From assembly GCA_028868515.1 (NCBI GenBank), contig JAGWUI010000002.1:110388-174387 (forward strand): DNA of 64,000 bases, written 5' to 3'. The stretch comes from Gammaproteobacteria bacterium. Its GTDB lineage: Bacteria; Pseudomonadota; Gammaproteobacteria; Pseudomonadales; Moraxellaceae. This document shows, one piece after another, positions 48,135-56,365 of this stretch. The translations under genes were made by a program, and so were the position numbers. Under the pieces are notes generated by a model, which did no database searches, had not been told where the DNA came from, and saw only the letters and a program-made list of their open reading frames with translations. The first letter of the stretch is position 1. Every line of letters starts with the position of its first letter.

Positions 48135-48884
48135 ATGAAGGCTCTTGTTGCTGTCAAGCGCGTTGTCGATTTCAACGTTAAAGTTCGCGTAAAAGCGGAT
48201 AAAACGGGTATTGATCTGACTAACGTCAAAATGTCGATTAATCCATTCTGTGAAATCGCTGTTGAAGAAGCAGTACGTCTAAAAGAAAAAGGCGTTGTGA
48301 CTGAAATCGTTGTGGTATCAGTTGGTCCAACAGCTGCTCAAGAACAAATTCGTTCAGCAATGGCTCTTGGTGCTGACCGTGGCATCTTGGTTCAAACTGA
48401 TGATGCAGTTGGTCCATTGGCAGTTGCTAAAATCCTGAAAGCGATTGCAGATCAAGAACAACCACAAATCATTTTGCTTGGTAAGCAAGCAATTGATGAT
48501 GACAACAACCAAACAGGTCAAATGTTGGCTGCGTTGATGGGTGTTGGCCAAGGTACTTTCGCATCGAAAGTAACTGTAAACGGTACAACTCTGCAAGTTG
48601 AGCGTGAAGTTGATGGTGGTGCACAAGTGGTTGATTTAGCATTGCCAGCAATCGTCACTACCGACTTGCGTTTGAACGAACCACGTTATGCAGCATTGCC
48701 TAACATCATGAAAGCACGTAAAAAACCATTGGATACCAAAACTCCAGCGGATTACGGCGTAAGCACTGCATCTACGGTTAAAACTTTGAAAGTTGAGCCA
48801 CCAGCAGAGCGTAAAGCAGGTATTAAAGTGAAATCGGTTGATGAGTTGATCGAAAAACTTAAAAACGAAGCGAAAGTAATCTAA
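48135..48884 (+). CDS. etfB: electron transfer flavoprotein beta subunit
   Basis: A 249-residue EtfB that binds AMP and, with EtfA, carries electrons from acyl-CoA dehydrogenases to ETF-quinone oxidoreductase. [31 protein letters not shown], and the beta-subunit signature around [31 protein letters not shown] are present. A strong ribosome site GAGGAA precedes the start. Confidence 0.96.
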   Translation: MKALVAVKRVVDFNVKVRVKADKTGIDLTNVKMSINPFCEIAVEEAVRLKEKGVVTEIVVVSVGPTAAQEQIRSAMALGADRGILVQTDDAVGPLAVAKILKAIADQEQPQIILLGKQAIDDDNNQTGQMLAALMGVGQGTFASKVTVNGTTLQVEREVDGGAQVVDLALPAIVTTDLRLNEPRYAALPNIMKARKKPLDTKTPADYGVSTASTVKTLKVEPPAERKAGIKVKSVDELIEKLKNEAKVI

Positions 48885-48978
48885 TTCAAACTTCGTAAGT
48901 TTAATTAGATATCGATTCTCAATACCAAGATTTTTAACGAAAGTTACAAAACGTATTCCGTTTTAAAGGAGTTCTAAC

Positions 48979-49911
48979 ATGGCGATTTTGGTTTACGCTG
49001 AACACGATAATGTCAGCCTAAAATCAGCAACACTGAACGTTGTTGCAGCAGCACAAGCCATCGGTGGCGAAGTGCACGTATTGGTTGCTGGTCAAGGCGC
49101 ACAAGCAGCCGCTGATGCAGCAGCAAAAGTTGCTGGCGTATCAAAAGTATTATTGGCAGACAATGCTGCTTATGCACATCAATTGGCTGAAAACGTAAGC
49201 CTTTTGGTTGCGAGCGTTGGTAAGGCTTACACCCACATTCTTGCAGCGGCAACATCAACTGGCAAAAACTTCATGCCACGTGTTGCTGCATTGCTTGATG
49301 TGAACCAAATCTCTGACATCACCAAAGTGATTTCTGCTGATACATTTGAGCGTCCAATTTATGCAGGTAATGCGATTGCGACTGTTCAAAGTTCTGATGC
49401 AATTAAAGTGATCACTGTACGTGGTACAGGTTTTGATCCAGTTGCTGCAACTGGCGGTTCAGCTTCAATCGAAGCAGTTGCTGAAGCTGACAACTTGGGT
49501 AAATCAACCTTCGTTAGCGAAGCGTTGGCAAAATCTGAGCGTCCAGAATTGACTGCTGCACGTATCGTTGTTTCTGGTGGTCGCGGTATGGGCAATGGCG
49601 AAAACTTTGATACAGTTTTGGCTCCGTTGGTTGACAAGCTTGGCGCAGCAATGGGTGCATCACGTGCAGCTGTTGACGCAGGCTTCGTACCAAACGACTT
49701 GCAAGTTGGTCAAACAGGTAAGATCGTTGCTCCTGACTTGTACGTTGCTGTGGGTATTTCTGGTGCAATCCAGCATTTGGCTGGTATGAAAGACTCTAAA
49801 GTGATCGTTGCGATCAACAAAGACGAAGAAGCACCAATCGGTGCAGTTGCTGACTACTTCCTCGTTGGCGACTTGTTCCAAGTTGTTCCAGAGTTGACCA
49901 GCAAACTGTAA
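48979..49911 (+). CDS. etfA: electron transfer flavoprotein alpha subunit
   Basis: A 310-residue EtfA with FAD bound in the C-terminal domain: [57 protein letters not shown] and [13 protein letters not shown]. It lies 94 bp after etfB with its own AAAGGAG site and ends with a strong terminator. Confidence 0.96.
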   Translation: MAILVYAEHDNVSLKSATLNVVAAAQAIGGEVHVLVAGQGAQAAADAAAKVAGVSKVLLADNAAYAHQLAENVSLLVASVGKAYTHILAAATSTGKNFMPRVAALLDVNQISDITKVISADTFERPIYAGNAIATVQSSDAIKVITVRGTGFDPVAATGGSASIEAVAEADNLGKSTFVSEALAKSERPELTAARIVVSGGRGMGNGENFDTVLAPLVDKLGAAMGASRAAVDAGFVPNDLQVGQTGKIVAPDLYVAVGISGAIQHLAGMKDSKVIVAINKDEEAPIGAVADYFLVGDLFQVVPELTSKL

Positions 49912-49949
49912 TTGGTCACATATCTGTGATTGTTGTTTGTTGTAAATAA

Positions 49950-49985
49950 AAAATGGGCGACCTCATTCAGGTTGCCCATTTTTTA
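49950..49985 (+). terminator. etfBA terminator
   Basis: AAATGGGCGACCT pairs with AGGTTGCCCATTT (one G-T pair) around CATTC, followed by more T. Confidence 0.9.
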
Positions 49986-50142
49986 TTACTCAATGTTGTG
50001 CTTGCTACATGATGGGTGAGTTGCGTGTCATGTTGGAATTGTTGTTTGTATTTTCTAATAAAAAGAGTTTAAACGTTCGCATTTAAGTGACTAATCATGT
50101 TATTTTTCACTATGTTTAAAATATGAATACAAAGGAGTGTCT

Positions 50143-50487
50143 ATGCTGCCTACACGTGCAGGGGGGATTATCAATTATCCCATTCGAGACTTACAAACCC
50201 TATATAGCAGCTATTTGCCATTTGTAAGCGGGGGTGCGCTTTTTGTACCGAGTAATCGCACATTTCCTTTAGGCGAGGATGTGTTTGTGGTTGTTACTTT
50301 GCCAGAATCCTCAGAACGTACACCTATTACAGGTAAAGTAGTATGGGTGACACATCGTGCGCAAGGTTCGCGTCCAGCAGGATTTGCTTTGCAATTGCTG
50401 GGTGAGGATGGTACGAGATTTAGGAACGAGATTGAAAAGTTGCTGGCAGGTCTTTTGAATTCTGATCGCCCAACTTATACAATGTAA
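50143..50487 (+). CDS. pilZ: type IV pilus assembly protein PilZ
   Basis: A 114-residue stand-alone PilZ domain. LPFVSGGALFVPS, LGEDVFVVVTLPE and GKVVWVTHRAQGSRPAGFALQL are present. The c-di-GMP-binding RXXXR and DXSXXG motifs are missing, as in Pseudomonas/Xanthomonas PilZ, which works through FimX/PilB. It is followed by a TatD gene 72 bp on. ATG 50143 follows AAGGAG; GTG 50137 is too close to it. Confidence 0.85.
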   Translation: MLPTRAGGIINYPIRDLQTLYSSYLPFVSGGALFVPSNRTFPLGEDVFVVVTLPESSERTPITGKVVWVTHRAQGSRPAGFALQLLGEDGTRFRNEIEKLLAGLLNSDRPTYTM

Positions 50488-50559
50488 TACGAATTTTTGC
50501 TGTTTATTTAATCCTTTAGTGTCTTCATTGGTACTAGTGAATAATAAGGTTATCTTGTT

Positions 50560-51342
50560 GTGTTTATAGATTCGCACTGTCATTTAAATCGATTAGATCT
50601 GACGGCCTATGATGGGTCGCTGGATCGCGCTTTAGATGCAGCTCGTACTGCTGGGGTATCGCGTTTTTTAGCAGTTTCAGTGGATTTGGATGATTATGAT
50701 GTACTGCGAGATATTGCAGAGCATCATGCTGATGTTGGCTTTAGTGTCGGTGCTCATCCGTGTGAGTCTGCAGAAATGCTTAATCTGGCGACTGTTGAGA
50801 CGTTGGTAAATCTTGCTAAGCATCCAAAAGTATGGGCAATTGGCGAGACTGGGCTAGATTATCACTACAGTACAGAAAATGCTGATGTTCAGCGTGAGTC
50901 GTTTGCAAGGCATATTGCGGCTGGGAAGCAAGCGGGTAAGCCTGTGATTGTGCATACACGCGCAGCGCGAGCGGATACATTAGCGGTGCTACGTGAGCAA
51001 CACGCACAACATGGCGTATTGCATTGTTTTACCGAGGACTTAGCGACAGCGGAAGGTGCGTTGGCTTTAGGTTATTATGTGTCTTTCTCGGGTATTATTA
51101 GTTTTAAGAATGCTCAAGATTTACGCGATGTCGCGGCAAGAGTGCCTTTAGATCGTTTATTGATTGAAACGGATAGTCCTTATCTTGCGCCAATGCCTTA
51201 TCGTGGGAAATCAAATGAGCCATTATATTTGCCTCATGTCGCACGGGTGCTTGCCGATGTGCACCAGATTTCGATTGAGCGATTAGCAGAAGCTACTTCG
51301 GCGAATTTTGATCGTATGTTGAGTGATGCAAAGTTAAATTAA
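50560..51342 (+). CDS. TatD-family metal-dependent hydrolase (YcfH-like)
   Basis: A 260-residue TIM-barrel deoxyribonuclease-type hydrolase. FIDSHCHLNRLDL (metal HxH), GETGLDYHY, PVIVHTRAA, LHCFTED and LLIETDSPYLAP are the classic motifs. It starts with GTG, 10 nt after AATAAGG. It lies between pilZ and a tetR gene. Confidence 0.92.
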   Translation: MFIDSHCHLNRLDLTAYDGSLDRALDAARTAGVSRFLAVSVDLDDYDVLRDIAEHHADVGFSVGAHPCESAEMLNLATVETLVNLAKHPKVWAIGETGLDYHYSTENADVQRESFARHIAAGKQAGKPVIVHTRAARADTLAVLREQHAQHGVLHCFTEDLATAEGALALGYYVSFSGIISFKNAQDLRDVAARVPLDRLLIETDSPYLAPMPYRGKSNEPLYLPHVARVLADVHQISIERLAEATSANFDRMLSDAKLN

Positions 51343-51410
51343 GCAGTAATTGGTGTAAGTGTTCCCACTATTGTGAGTGTTCCTATACTGACTGAAATAG
51401 GATTGATTGG

Positions 51411-52031
51411 ATGAGTACAGATCGTCAAGTAGATCGCCATGCCCAGTTCCGAGCGCGGGAATCGCAAATTTTTGATATGGCGGAGCAGCTTTTACTAGAT
51501 TCTGGTGAAGGCGGAATGACGCTTGATACCTTGGCGTTGCATCTGGATTTAGCGAAAGGCACGTTGTACAAGCACTTCCAAAGCAAGGATGAATTGTATT
51601 TACATCTGATTATTCGCCATGAGCAGGCATTGTTAGATTTGGTTCTTGATTCTACAGGCGTATTTCAAGAGCTGCTTGTGACGTATATGCAACATCTTTT
51701 AAATCATCCTCAGCGCACAGCGTTATTACACCAGCTTGAAGAGCGTTTGGCTGCGGGCGGTGTGGGGTTAACTGCGTTATTTGCAGATCTTTATCGTATT
51801 CGAAAACAGCGTCTGCGCCGTGTTGTTCCTTTAACCAATGCCTATTTGGACAGTATTCACAGTCACTTATCGACTAGAGATTATTTAGCTGCAATATGGG
51901 CGGTTGCTCAGGGCGGTTCTGCAATTTTAAATTCGAGTTTTTATCAGCGTTATTTAGGTGAGCGCGAAAGTTTGAAGCAAATTTTGATTGATCAAATGAT
52001 TGCATTACCATTTCCTAAATCATCGACTTGA
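51411..52031 (+). CDS. TetR-family transcriptional regulator
   Basis: A 206-residue regulator with the helix-turn-helix MTLDTLALHLDLAKGTLYKHFQSKDELYLHLI at about residues 37-68. The C-terminal ligand domain is not recognisable. Its stop overlaps the gspH frame (TGATG), so it may be co-transcribed with the pseudopilin genes. Whether it controls them is unknown. Confidence 0.85.
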   Translation: MSTDRQVDRHAQFRARESQIFDMAEQLLLDSGEGGMTLDTLALHLDLAKGTLYKHFQSKDELYLHLIIRHEQALLDLVLDSTGVFQELLVTYMQHLLNHPQRTALLHQLEERLAAGGVGLTALFADLYRIRKQRLRRVVPLTNAYLDSIHSHLSTRDYLAAIWAVAQGGSAILNSSFYQRYLGERESLKQILIDQMIALPFPKSST

Positions 52032-52723
52032 TGTCCGAAATCCAATCAATGCTCAAATTTTATTTATTCCATCGTTTGAATTTTGATTGGCTCAAGCATT
52101 TTCGATTGAATATGTCTTCATCATCTGTACATTTATCTTCACAACATCATTCGAATCGAGTCACTCAATCTGGATTTACGCTGATTGAGGTGATGCTGGT
52201 CGTTTTAATTGCAGGCATTTTTGCAGCGATGATTGGCTTGTCTATTGGTGGTTCGGATACTCGTCGAGTTTTGCAAGAACGTGAAGAATTGATGGATTCG
52301 ATTGCAGAGATTCGTCTGGAGTCGCAAGATCAAGGGCGGATGTTAGGGTTAATCCCTTTAGATCAAACGGCTACTGACCACGCACGTTATGTTGTTGTCG
52401 AATATGATCCGACCGCAACCGATAAAGATAAACGCTGGAAACCTTCTGTTGATTTTAAAGTTCATACATTACCTTTAGGTGTCGAACTGACGATAACACC
52501 ACTGCAAGACAATAATCAGCAAAAGCCTAGTGAACATCTCAATGATATTACTTCAGATGCTTTGAGTCCGAAGTTGATCTGGTTTGGTAATGGTGAGGCA
52601 ACTGCGGCGCGATTGCAGTTAGTGCAAGAAGGACAAAATGTGGGTGATGCCGTCGAGGTTACTGCTTTAGGCAGCGTTAAAAAAGACGAGACCAGTACGT
52701 CCAACTCTGAGGACAGACCATGA
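52031..52723 (+). CDS. gspH: type II secretion minor pseudopilin GspH
   Basis: A prepilin-like protein of about 230 residues. The prepilin peptidase site is in SGFTLIEVMLVVLIAGIFAAMIGL, followed by a polar domain. ATG 52031 gives an unusually long leader of about 40 residues; ATG 52112 (MSSSSVHL) gives a shorter one and is also plausible. It overlaps gspI. Minor pseudopilins H-I-J-K form the tip of the secretion pseudopilus. Confidence 0.82.
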   Translation: MSEIQSMLKFYLFHRLNFDWLKHFRLNMSSSSVHLSSQHHSNRVTQSGFTLIEVMLVVLIAGIFAAMIGLSIGGSDTRRVLQEREELMDSIAEIRLESQDQGRMLGLIPLDQTATDHARYVVVEYDPTATDKDKRWKPSVDFKVHTLPLGVELTITPLQDNNQQKPSEHLNDITSDALSPKLIWFGNGEATAARLQLVQEGQNVGDAVEVTALGSVKKDETSTSNSEDRP

Positions 52724-53124
52724 TTTTGGACAAGAATCAATGGCGTCGCCAATCAGGCTTTACCTTAATTGAGGTCATGGTTGCGTTGGCAATTTTTGCG
52801 GTGGCGGCGGTGGCTTTGATGCGTGCTGGAATGAGCTATGTCAATGCTGTTGAAGGCTTGGAAACGCGGACTTTAGCGCATTTTGTGGCGATGAATGAAG
52901 CTGCCAATATTACGCTAACCCAAGCATGGCTTGATGGTAGTGCAGAGCATAATGTTGAGGAACAAGGACGGCATTGGCAAATCTCAACCAAAGCCACTCC
53001 GATTGCACAAACGGCAAATGTAAGACGTGTTGAGATTACTGTTGCGCCGATTATTCCAGAAACGGATAAGCCAGGTGATGCGGTGACCACGCTTGTCGTA
53101 TTTATTCACAGTCCAGTGGCATAG
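52720..53124 (+). CDS. gspI: type II secretion minor pseudopilin GspI
   Basis: A 134-residue pseudopilin with SGFTLIEVMVALAIFAVAAVALMRA at the N-terminus. The remainder matches GspI (TLAHFVAMNEAANITLTQAW). It overlaps gspH by 4 bp and ends 4 bp before gspJ. Confidence 0.9.
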   Translation: MILDKNQWRRQSGFTLIEVMVALAIFAVAAVALMRAGMSYVNAVEGLETRTLAHFVAMNEAANITLTQAWLDGSAEHNVEEQGRHWQISTKATPIAQTANVRRVEITVAPIIPETDKPGDAVTTLVVFIHSPVA

Positions 53125-53128
53125 CACT

Positions 53129-53899
53129 ATGAATTCAATCAAGAATAAGGGCTTTACGCTCATTGAATTAGTTGTGGCGATGGCAATTTTTGCTGTGCTG
53201 ACTTTGTCGGGCTGGCAGGTTTTTAATAACCTAATTAAAGTGCGTGAACGGACGACCATCAAGGCGGAACAGCTTGCGTTGGTTCAAGAAGCTTATGAAC
53301 AATTATCACGAGATTTCGTACAAGCTGTTCCTAGACCAGTTTCGATTGGTACATCGATAGAACCTGCATTTCTTTTACAAAATAATGTATTTCATCTGAC
53401 GCGTACTGGTGTGATTGATCCACTTCAGCAAGGTGTGTCACCCATGCAACGGGTGTATTACACCGTTGAACACGAGCAATTGGTTCGTTATGCGATTGCT
53501 CAAGTTGATCAAGATGGAAACGCCGTTCCGAATAAAACCGTTTTATTGAACAATGTATCGAACTGGTCAGTGAATGCATTATCAAATACAAGCAGTAGTC
53601 CTGTTTGGCCAATTGATACCTCAAATTCAGCATCAGCAAATCAAACGACACCAGCGGGTGATATAACTTTACCAACAGCAGTGCAAATTACACTGACAGC
53701 AAACGGTCAGCCGTTACGCTGGCTATTTGCTCTGGTGACTAATATGCCTGCGCCAGCACAAACTGGTTCATCAACAGGTTCTGGAACAAATTCAGTGGTT
53801 GGTGGTGCAAGTGCAGCGGCTACAGGCGCTACGACGTCAAACACGTCAAGCAGCACAACGAGTGGTACAACCAGTAATACAACGGGCAATGGAGGATAG
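53129..53899 (+). CDS. gspJ: type II secretion minor pseudopilin GspJ
   Basis: A 256-residue protein with KGFTLIELVVAMAIFAVLTLSGWQVFNNLI. The middle has LSRDFVQAVPRPV, typical of GspJ. The last 50 or so residues form a low-complexity Ser/Thr/Gly/Asn tail, longer than usual for GspJ. A GGAGG at its end serves gspK. Confidence 0.9.
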   Translation: MNSIKNKGFTLIELVVAMAIFAVLTLSGWQVFNNLIKVRERTTIKAEQLALVQEAYEQLSRDFVQAVPRPVSIGTSIEPAFLLQNNVFHLTRTGVIDPLQQGVSPMQRVYYTVEHEQLVRYAIAQVDQDGNAVPNKTVLLNNVSNWSVNALSNTSSSPVWPIDTSNSASANQTTPAGDITLPTAVQITLTANGQPLRWLFALVTNMPAPAQTGSSTGSGTNSVVGGASAAATGATTSNTSSSTTSGTTSNTTGNGG

Positions 53900-53900
53900 A

Positions 53901-54890
53901 ATGCATCATCCACATATGCTACGACATCAGCAGGGTGTCGCGCTGTTGACGATTTTACTGATGGTTGTGACTGCGACGATATTGGCAGTGGGGTTGCTGA
54001 CGCGCCAAGATCGGATGATGCGTGAAACGAGTGTCCTTTTGCGTCAAGATCAGTCGTTAAAGTATGCGCTTGCAGGTGAGAATTTGTTTGGTGCGCTGCT
54101 TATTGCTTCTGCGCAAGACAATGCGAATGTCGATAGCGCACGCAGTATTTGGGCGAAACCTATTCCGCCGTATCCTGTTGAAGATGGTGCAATTACTGGA
54201 AAACTGATCGACCAATCAGGCAAGTTTAATCTCAATAATTTGTACCATAATGGTCAGACTGATGCCGTAGCTTTGGCGTATTTTAAGCGTCTATTGACTC
54301 GGTTAGGTTTGCAAACTTCGTTGGCTAGTGCTGTTTTGGATTGGCAAACTTCTGAAACTGCATCACCTGTCGATAGTGATGGTGCAAAAAATAGTTTTTA
54401 TCTCGGTCAAACTCCGCCTTATCAAGCGGCAAATCGCCCATTTCAACAGATTGAGGAACTACGTAAGGTTCGTGGTTTTGATGAAAAGAGTTATCAACTC
54501 CTTGCGCCTTATGTTTCTGCTTTACCGCAATTTGCACCCATCAATATCAATACTGCATCTGCGCCTGTTTTGGAGGCGTTAGATGATAGTTTGACACCTG
54601 CTTCAGTGAATGCGTGGATCATTGAGCGCAATGCCAGTGCAAATGGCATGACTCAAGTGTCTGCGCTATGGCAGGATTCTGTATTTTCTAAAGTTCCAGC
54701 GAATAGTCAGTCTACATTGGCGACGTTATTAGATGTAAAAAGTAGTTATTTTCAATCGCAGATCGATGTGAACTTGAGTGGACGTGATCGGTTTCTCACT
54801 AGCGATATTTATCGAGTTGGGCAGAAGGTGTATGTGTGGCGACGGAGTTTAGCGCCGTTTCAAGTTGTTGCGCCTGTGGCTGCTTCCTAG
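53901..54890 (+). CDS. gspK: type II secretion minor pseudopilin GspK
   Basis: A 329-residue protein. The leader is followed by QQGVALLTILLMVVTATILAVGLL, lacking the Glu at position +5 as usual for GspK. The GspK core has SGKFNLNNLY, LLTRLGL, AVLDWQ and RPFQQIEELRKVRGFD. ATG 53901 directly follows GGAGGATAG. No other gsp genes are in this window, so the rest of the system is elsewhere. Confidence 0.92.
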   Translation: MHHPHMLRHQQGVALLTILLMVVTATILAVGLLTRQDRMMRETSVLLRQDQSLKYALAGENLFGALLIASAQDNANVDSARSIWAKPIPPYPVEDGAITGKLIDQSGKFNLNNLYHNGQTDAVALAYFKRLLTRLGLQTSLASAVLDWQTSETASPVDSDGAKNSFYLGQTPPYQAANRPFQQIEELRKVRGFDEKSYQLLAPYVSALPQFAPININTASAPVLEALDDSLTPASVNAWIIERNASANGMTQVSALWQDSVFSKVPANSQSTLATLLDVKSSYFQSQIDVNLSGRDRFLTSDIYRVGQKVYVWRRSLAPFQVVAPVAAS

Positions 54891-54923
54891 TTGTTTTAAA
54901 TCAAGAAAAAGAGATCAAGGGAT

Positions 54924-55694
54924 ATGACTCAATTCGATTACCAATCAGGATTTGTAGCTGGGACTTTGGTTCATACGGACAAAGGGTTAGTGCCAATTGA
55001 TCAGCTAAAAGTTGGTGATTTGGTATTGTCTCGTCTTGAAAGTAATCCTGATGCACCGAATGAATATAAGAAAGTGATAAATTTTATTAAATCAACATCA
55101 ATACAGAAAATTAGCTATGTATCTTATTTTATAGAAGATTTAGATGATTCGAGTAAAAGTGATGGTTTTCGTTATGTGTTCTGTACGGAGAATCATCAGT
55201 TTTATATTAATAAGCTTGAGGATACCGACATTTCATCTCCAATTATTCGTATGGGTTGGCTTGCATCTGAAATGTTAGGCGGACTGCTAAGTTACATTGA
55301 AGGAATAGAAACGATAATACAAGATAAAGTTTTTGGTGGAGTTGTTCCTCTTGAACATAACGAAAATCGAACGTTAATTAAAAGGCACAATTTCTTTGCA
55401 CAAGTAACAACTGATGATGATCGTTCTGGTCCTCTGATTGATTTTAGACAGGGTCGTCCTATTGCCGTCGGGGGGATCTGGTTTAGTGATGTGAAATATT
55501 TGTCTCCTCAACAAGAACAAATCACATATCAAGAAGATGATCCTAATGTACAGGTCATAGAATCGCTGCTTAGTCATGTTTGTTGGGATGATTACGAAGA
55601 TTATGTGTATAACATTGAGGTCGAAGATTCTCATACGTATTTTGTTGAAAAAATTGGTCTGTGGGTACATGACGCATCAGCAAACATTTCCTAA
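54924..55694 (+). CDS. orphan Hint-domain protein with altered catalytic residues
   Basis: A 256-residue protein made almost wholly of a Hint (Hedgehog/intein) domain: SGFVAGTLVHTDKGLVPIDQLKVGDLVLSR at the N-terminus and YVYNIEVEDSHTYFVEKIGLWVHD at the C-terminus. The catalytic Cys/Ser normally just before FVAGT is Gly here, and the final His-Asn is His-Asp, so self-splicing is unlikely. There is no toxin, signal or repeat region attached. It has a ribosome site (AAGGGAT) and an intact frame, 33 bp after gspK. It may be a relic of a polymorphic toxin or a binding module; function unknown. Confidence 0.75.
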   Translation: MTQFDYQSGFVAGTLVHTDKGLVPIDQLKVGDLVLSRLESNPDAPNEYKKVINFIKSTSIQKISYVSYFIEDLDDSSKSDGFRYVFCTENHQFYINKLEDTDISSPIIRMGWLASEMLGGLLSYIEGIETIIQDKVFGGVVPLEHNENRTLIKRHNFFAQVTTDDDRSGPLIDFRQGRPIAVGGIWFSDVKYLSPQQEQITYQEDDPNVQVIESLLSHVCWDDYEDYVYNIEVEDSHTYFVEKIGLWVHDASANIS

Positions 55695-55762
55695 GTTTCA
55701 CCAATAGTCAGAACAACGTATAATCTCATATCATGTAGTCCAAAATCTAAGCTGATGCCATT

Positions 55763-56365
55763 ATGCTGATCCGCAAGCTCTTTAAGTTTGAAAATGCCCA
55801 TATCGTGCGCAATTGTACGAGTGACCGTTGTCGCCGTTCGATTCATGGACACAGCTATAAAGTCGAGCTGATTCTGGAAGCTAATCGACTCGATCATGGT
55901 CAAATGGTCTATGATTTTGGATTATTGAAAGGTCAGATTCGTGATTTGATTGATAGCTTTGATCATGCGATTTGTTTTTGGAATCAAGATGATGAAGGTT
56001 ATATTGACGCTTGCAAACAATACAGTGCGCGCTGGATTTCTTTACCTGTTTCGCCTTCAGCAGAACAGTTTTCTAGGTTCTTTTTCTTTTTAGCTGATAC
56101 GATTTTACGTCAAACCATTACTCAAAATGGTGAAGGTGATGTGATTGTGCATTCTGTTATCGTCCATGAAACTGAGACAGGCTATGCACAGTGCTTCCGC
56201 GCTGATGTGGAAAATGAACAGATGGGCGTGTTAAGACTCGCAGATTTTGAGTTCTCAGAGCAAGTTCAACTTGAATGGACTGACCCACAGATGTTTGAAA
56301 AAATGAAAAATGGTGTTGGCTTTGCAAATCCGCAAGTTGAACACAGCGTTAAGGTAAATGTTTAA
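55763..56365 (+). CDS. queD: 6-carboxytetrahydropterin synthase QueD-like
   Basis: A 200-residue tunnelling-fold protein. Zinc-binding His are in FENAHIV (His13) and SIHGHSYKVEL (His28, His30), with a likely catalytic Cys23. FDHAICFW and the C-terminal Glu in HETETG complete the active site. It converts 7,8-dihydroneopterin triphosphate to 6-carboxytetrahydropterin for queuosine. The protein is longer than E. coli QueD (about 120), with inserts and a C-terminal extension. The stop overlaps the hrpA start. A 6-pyruvoyl-type activity is a minor alternative. Confidence 0.8.
   Translation: MLIRKLFKFENAHIVRNCTSDRCRRSIHGHSYKVELILEANRLDHGQMVYDFGLLKGQIRDLIDSFDHAICFWNQDDEGYIDACKQYSARWISLPVSPSAEQFSRFFFFLADTILRQTITQNGEGDVIVHSVIVHETETGYAQCFRADVENEQMGVLRLADFEFSEQVQLEWTDPQMFEKMKNGVGFANPQVEHSVKVNV

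Noticed and set aside
53799..53900. Upstream extension of gspK
   Set aside because: It lies within the gspJ tail and is Gln/Arg-rich; ATG 53901 has a GGAGG site and gives a proper prepilin leader.
54924..55694. Active intein or autoprocessing toxin
   Set aside because: No extein or toxin sequence flanks the Hint domain and the nucleophile and final Asn are changed.
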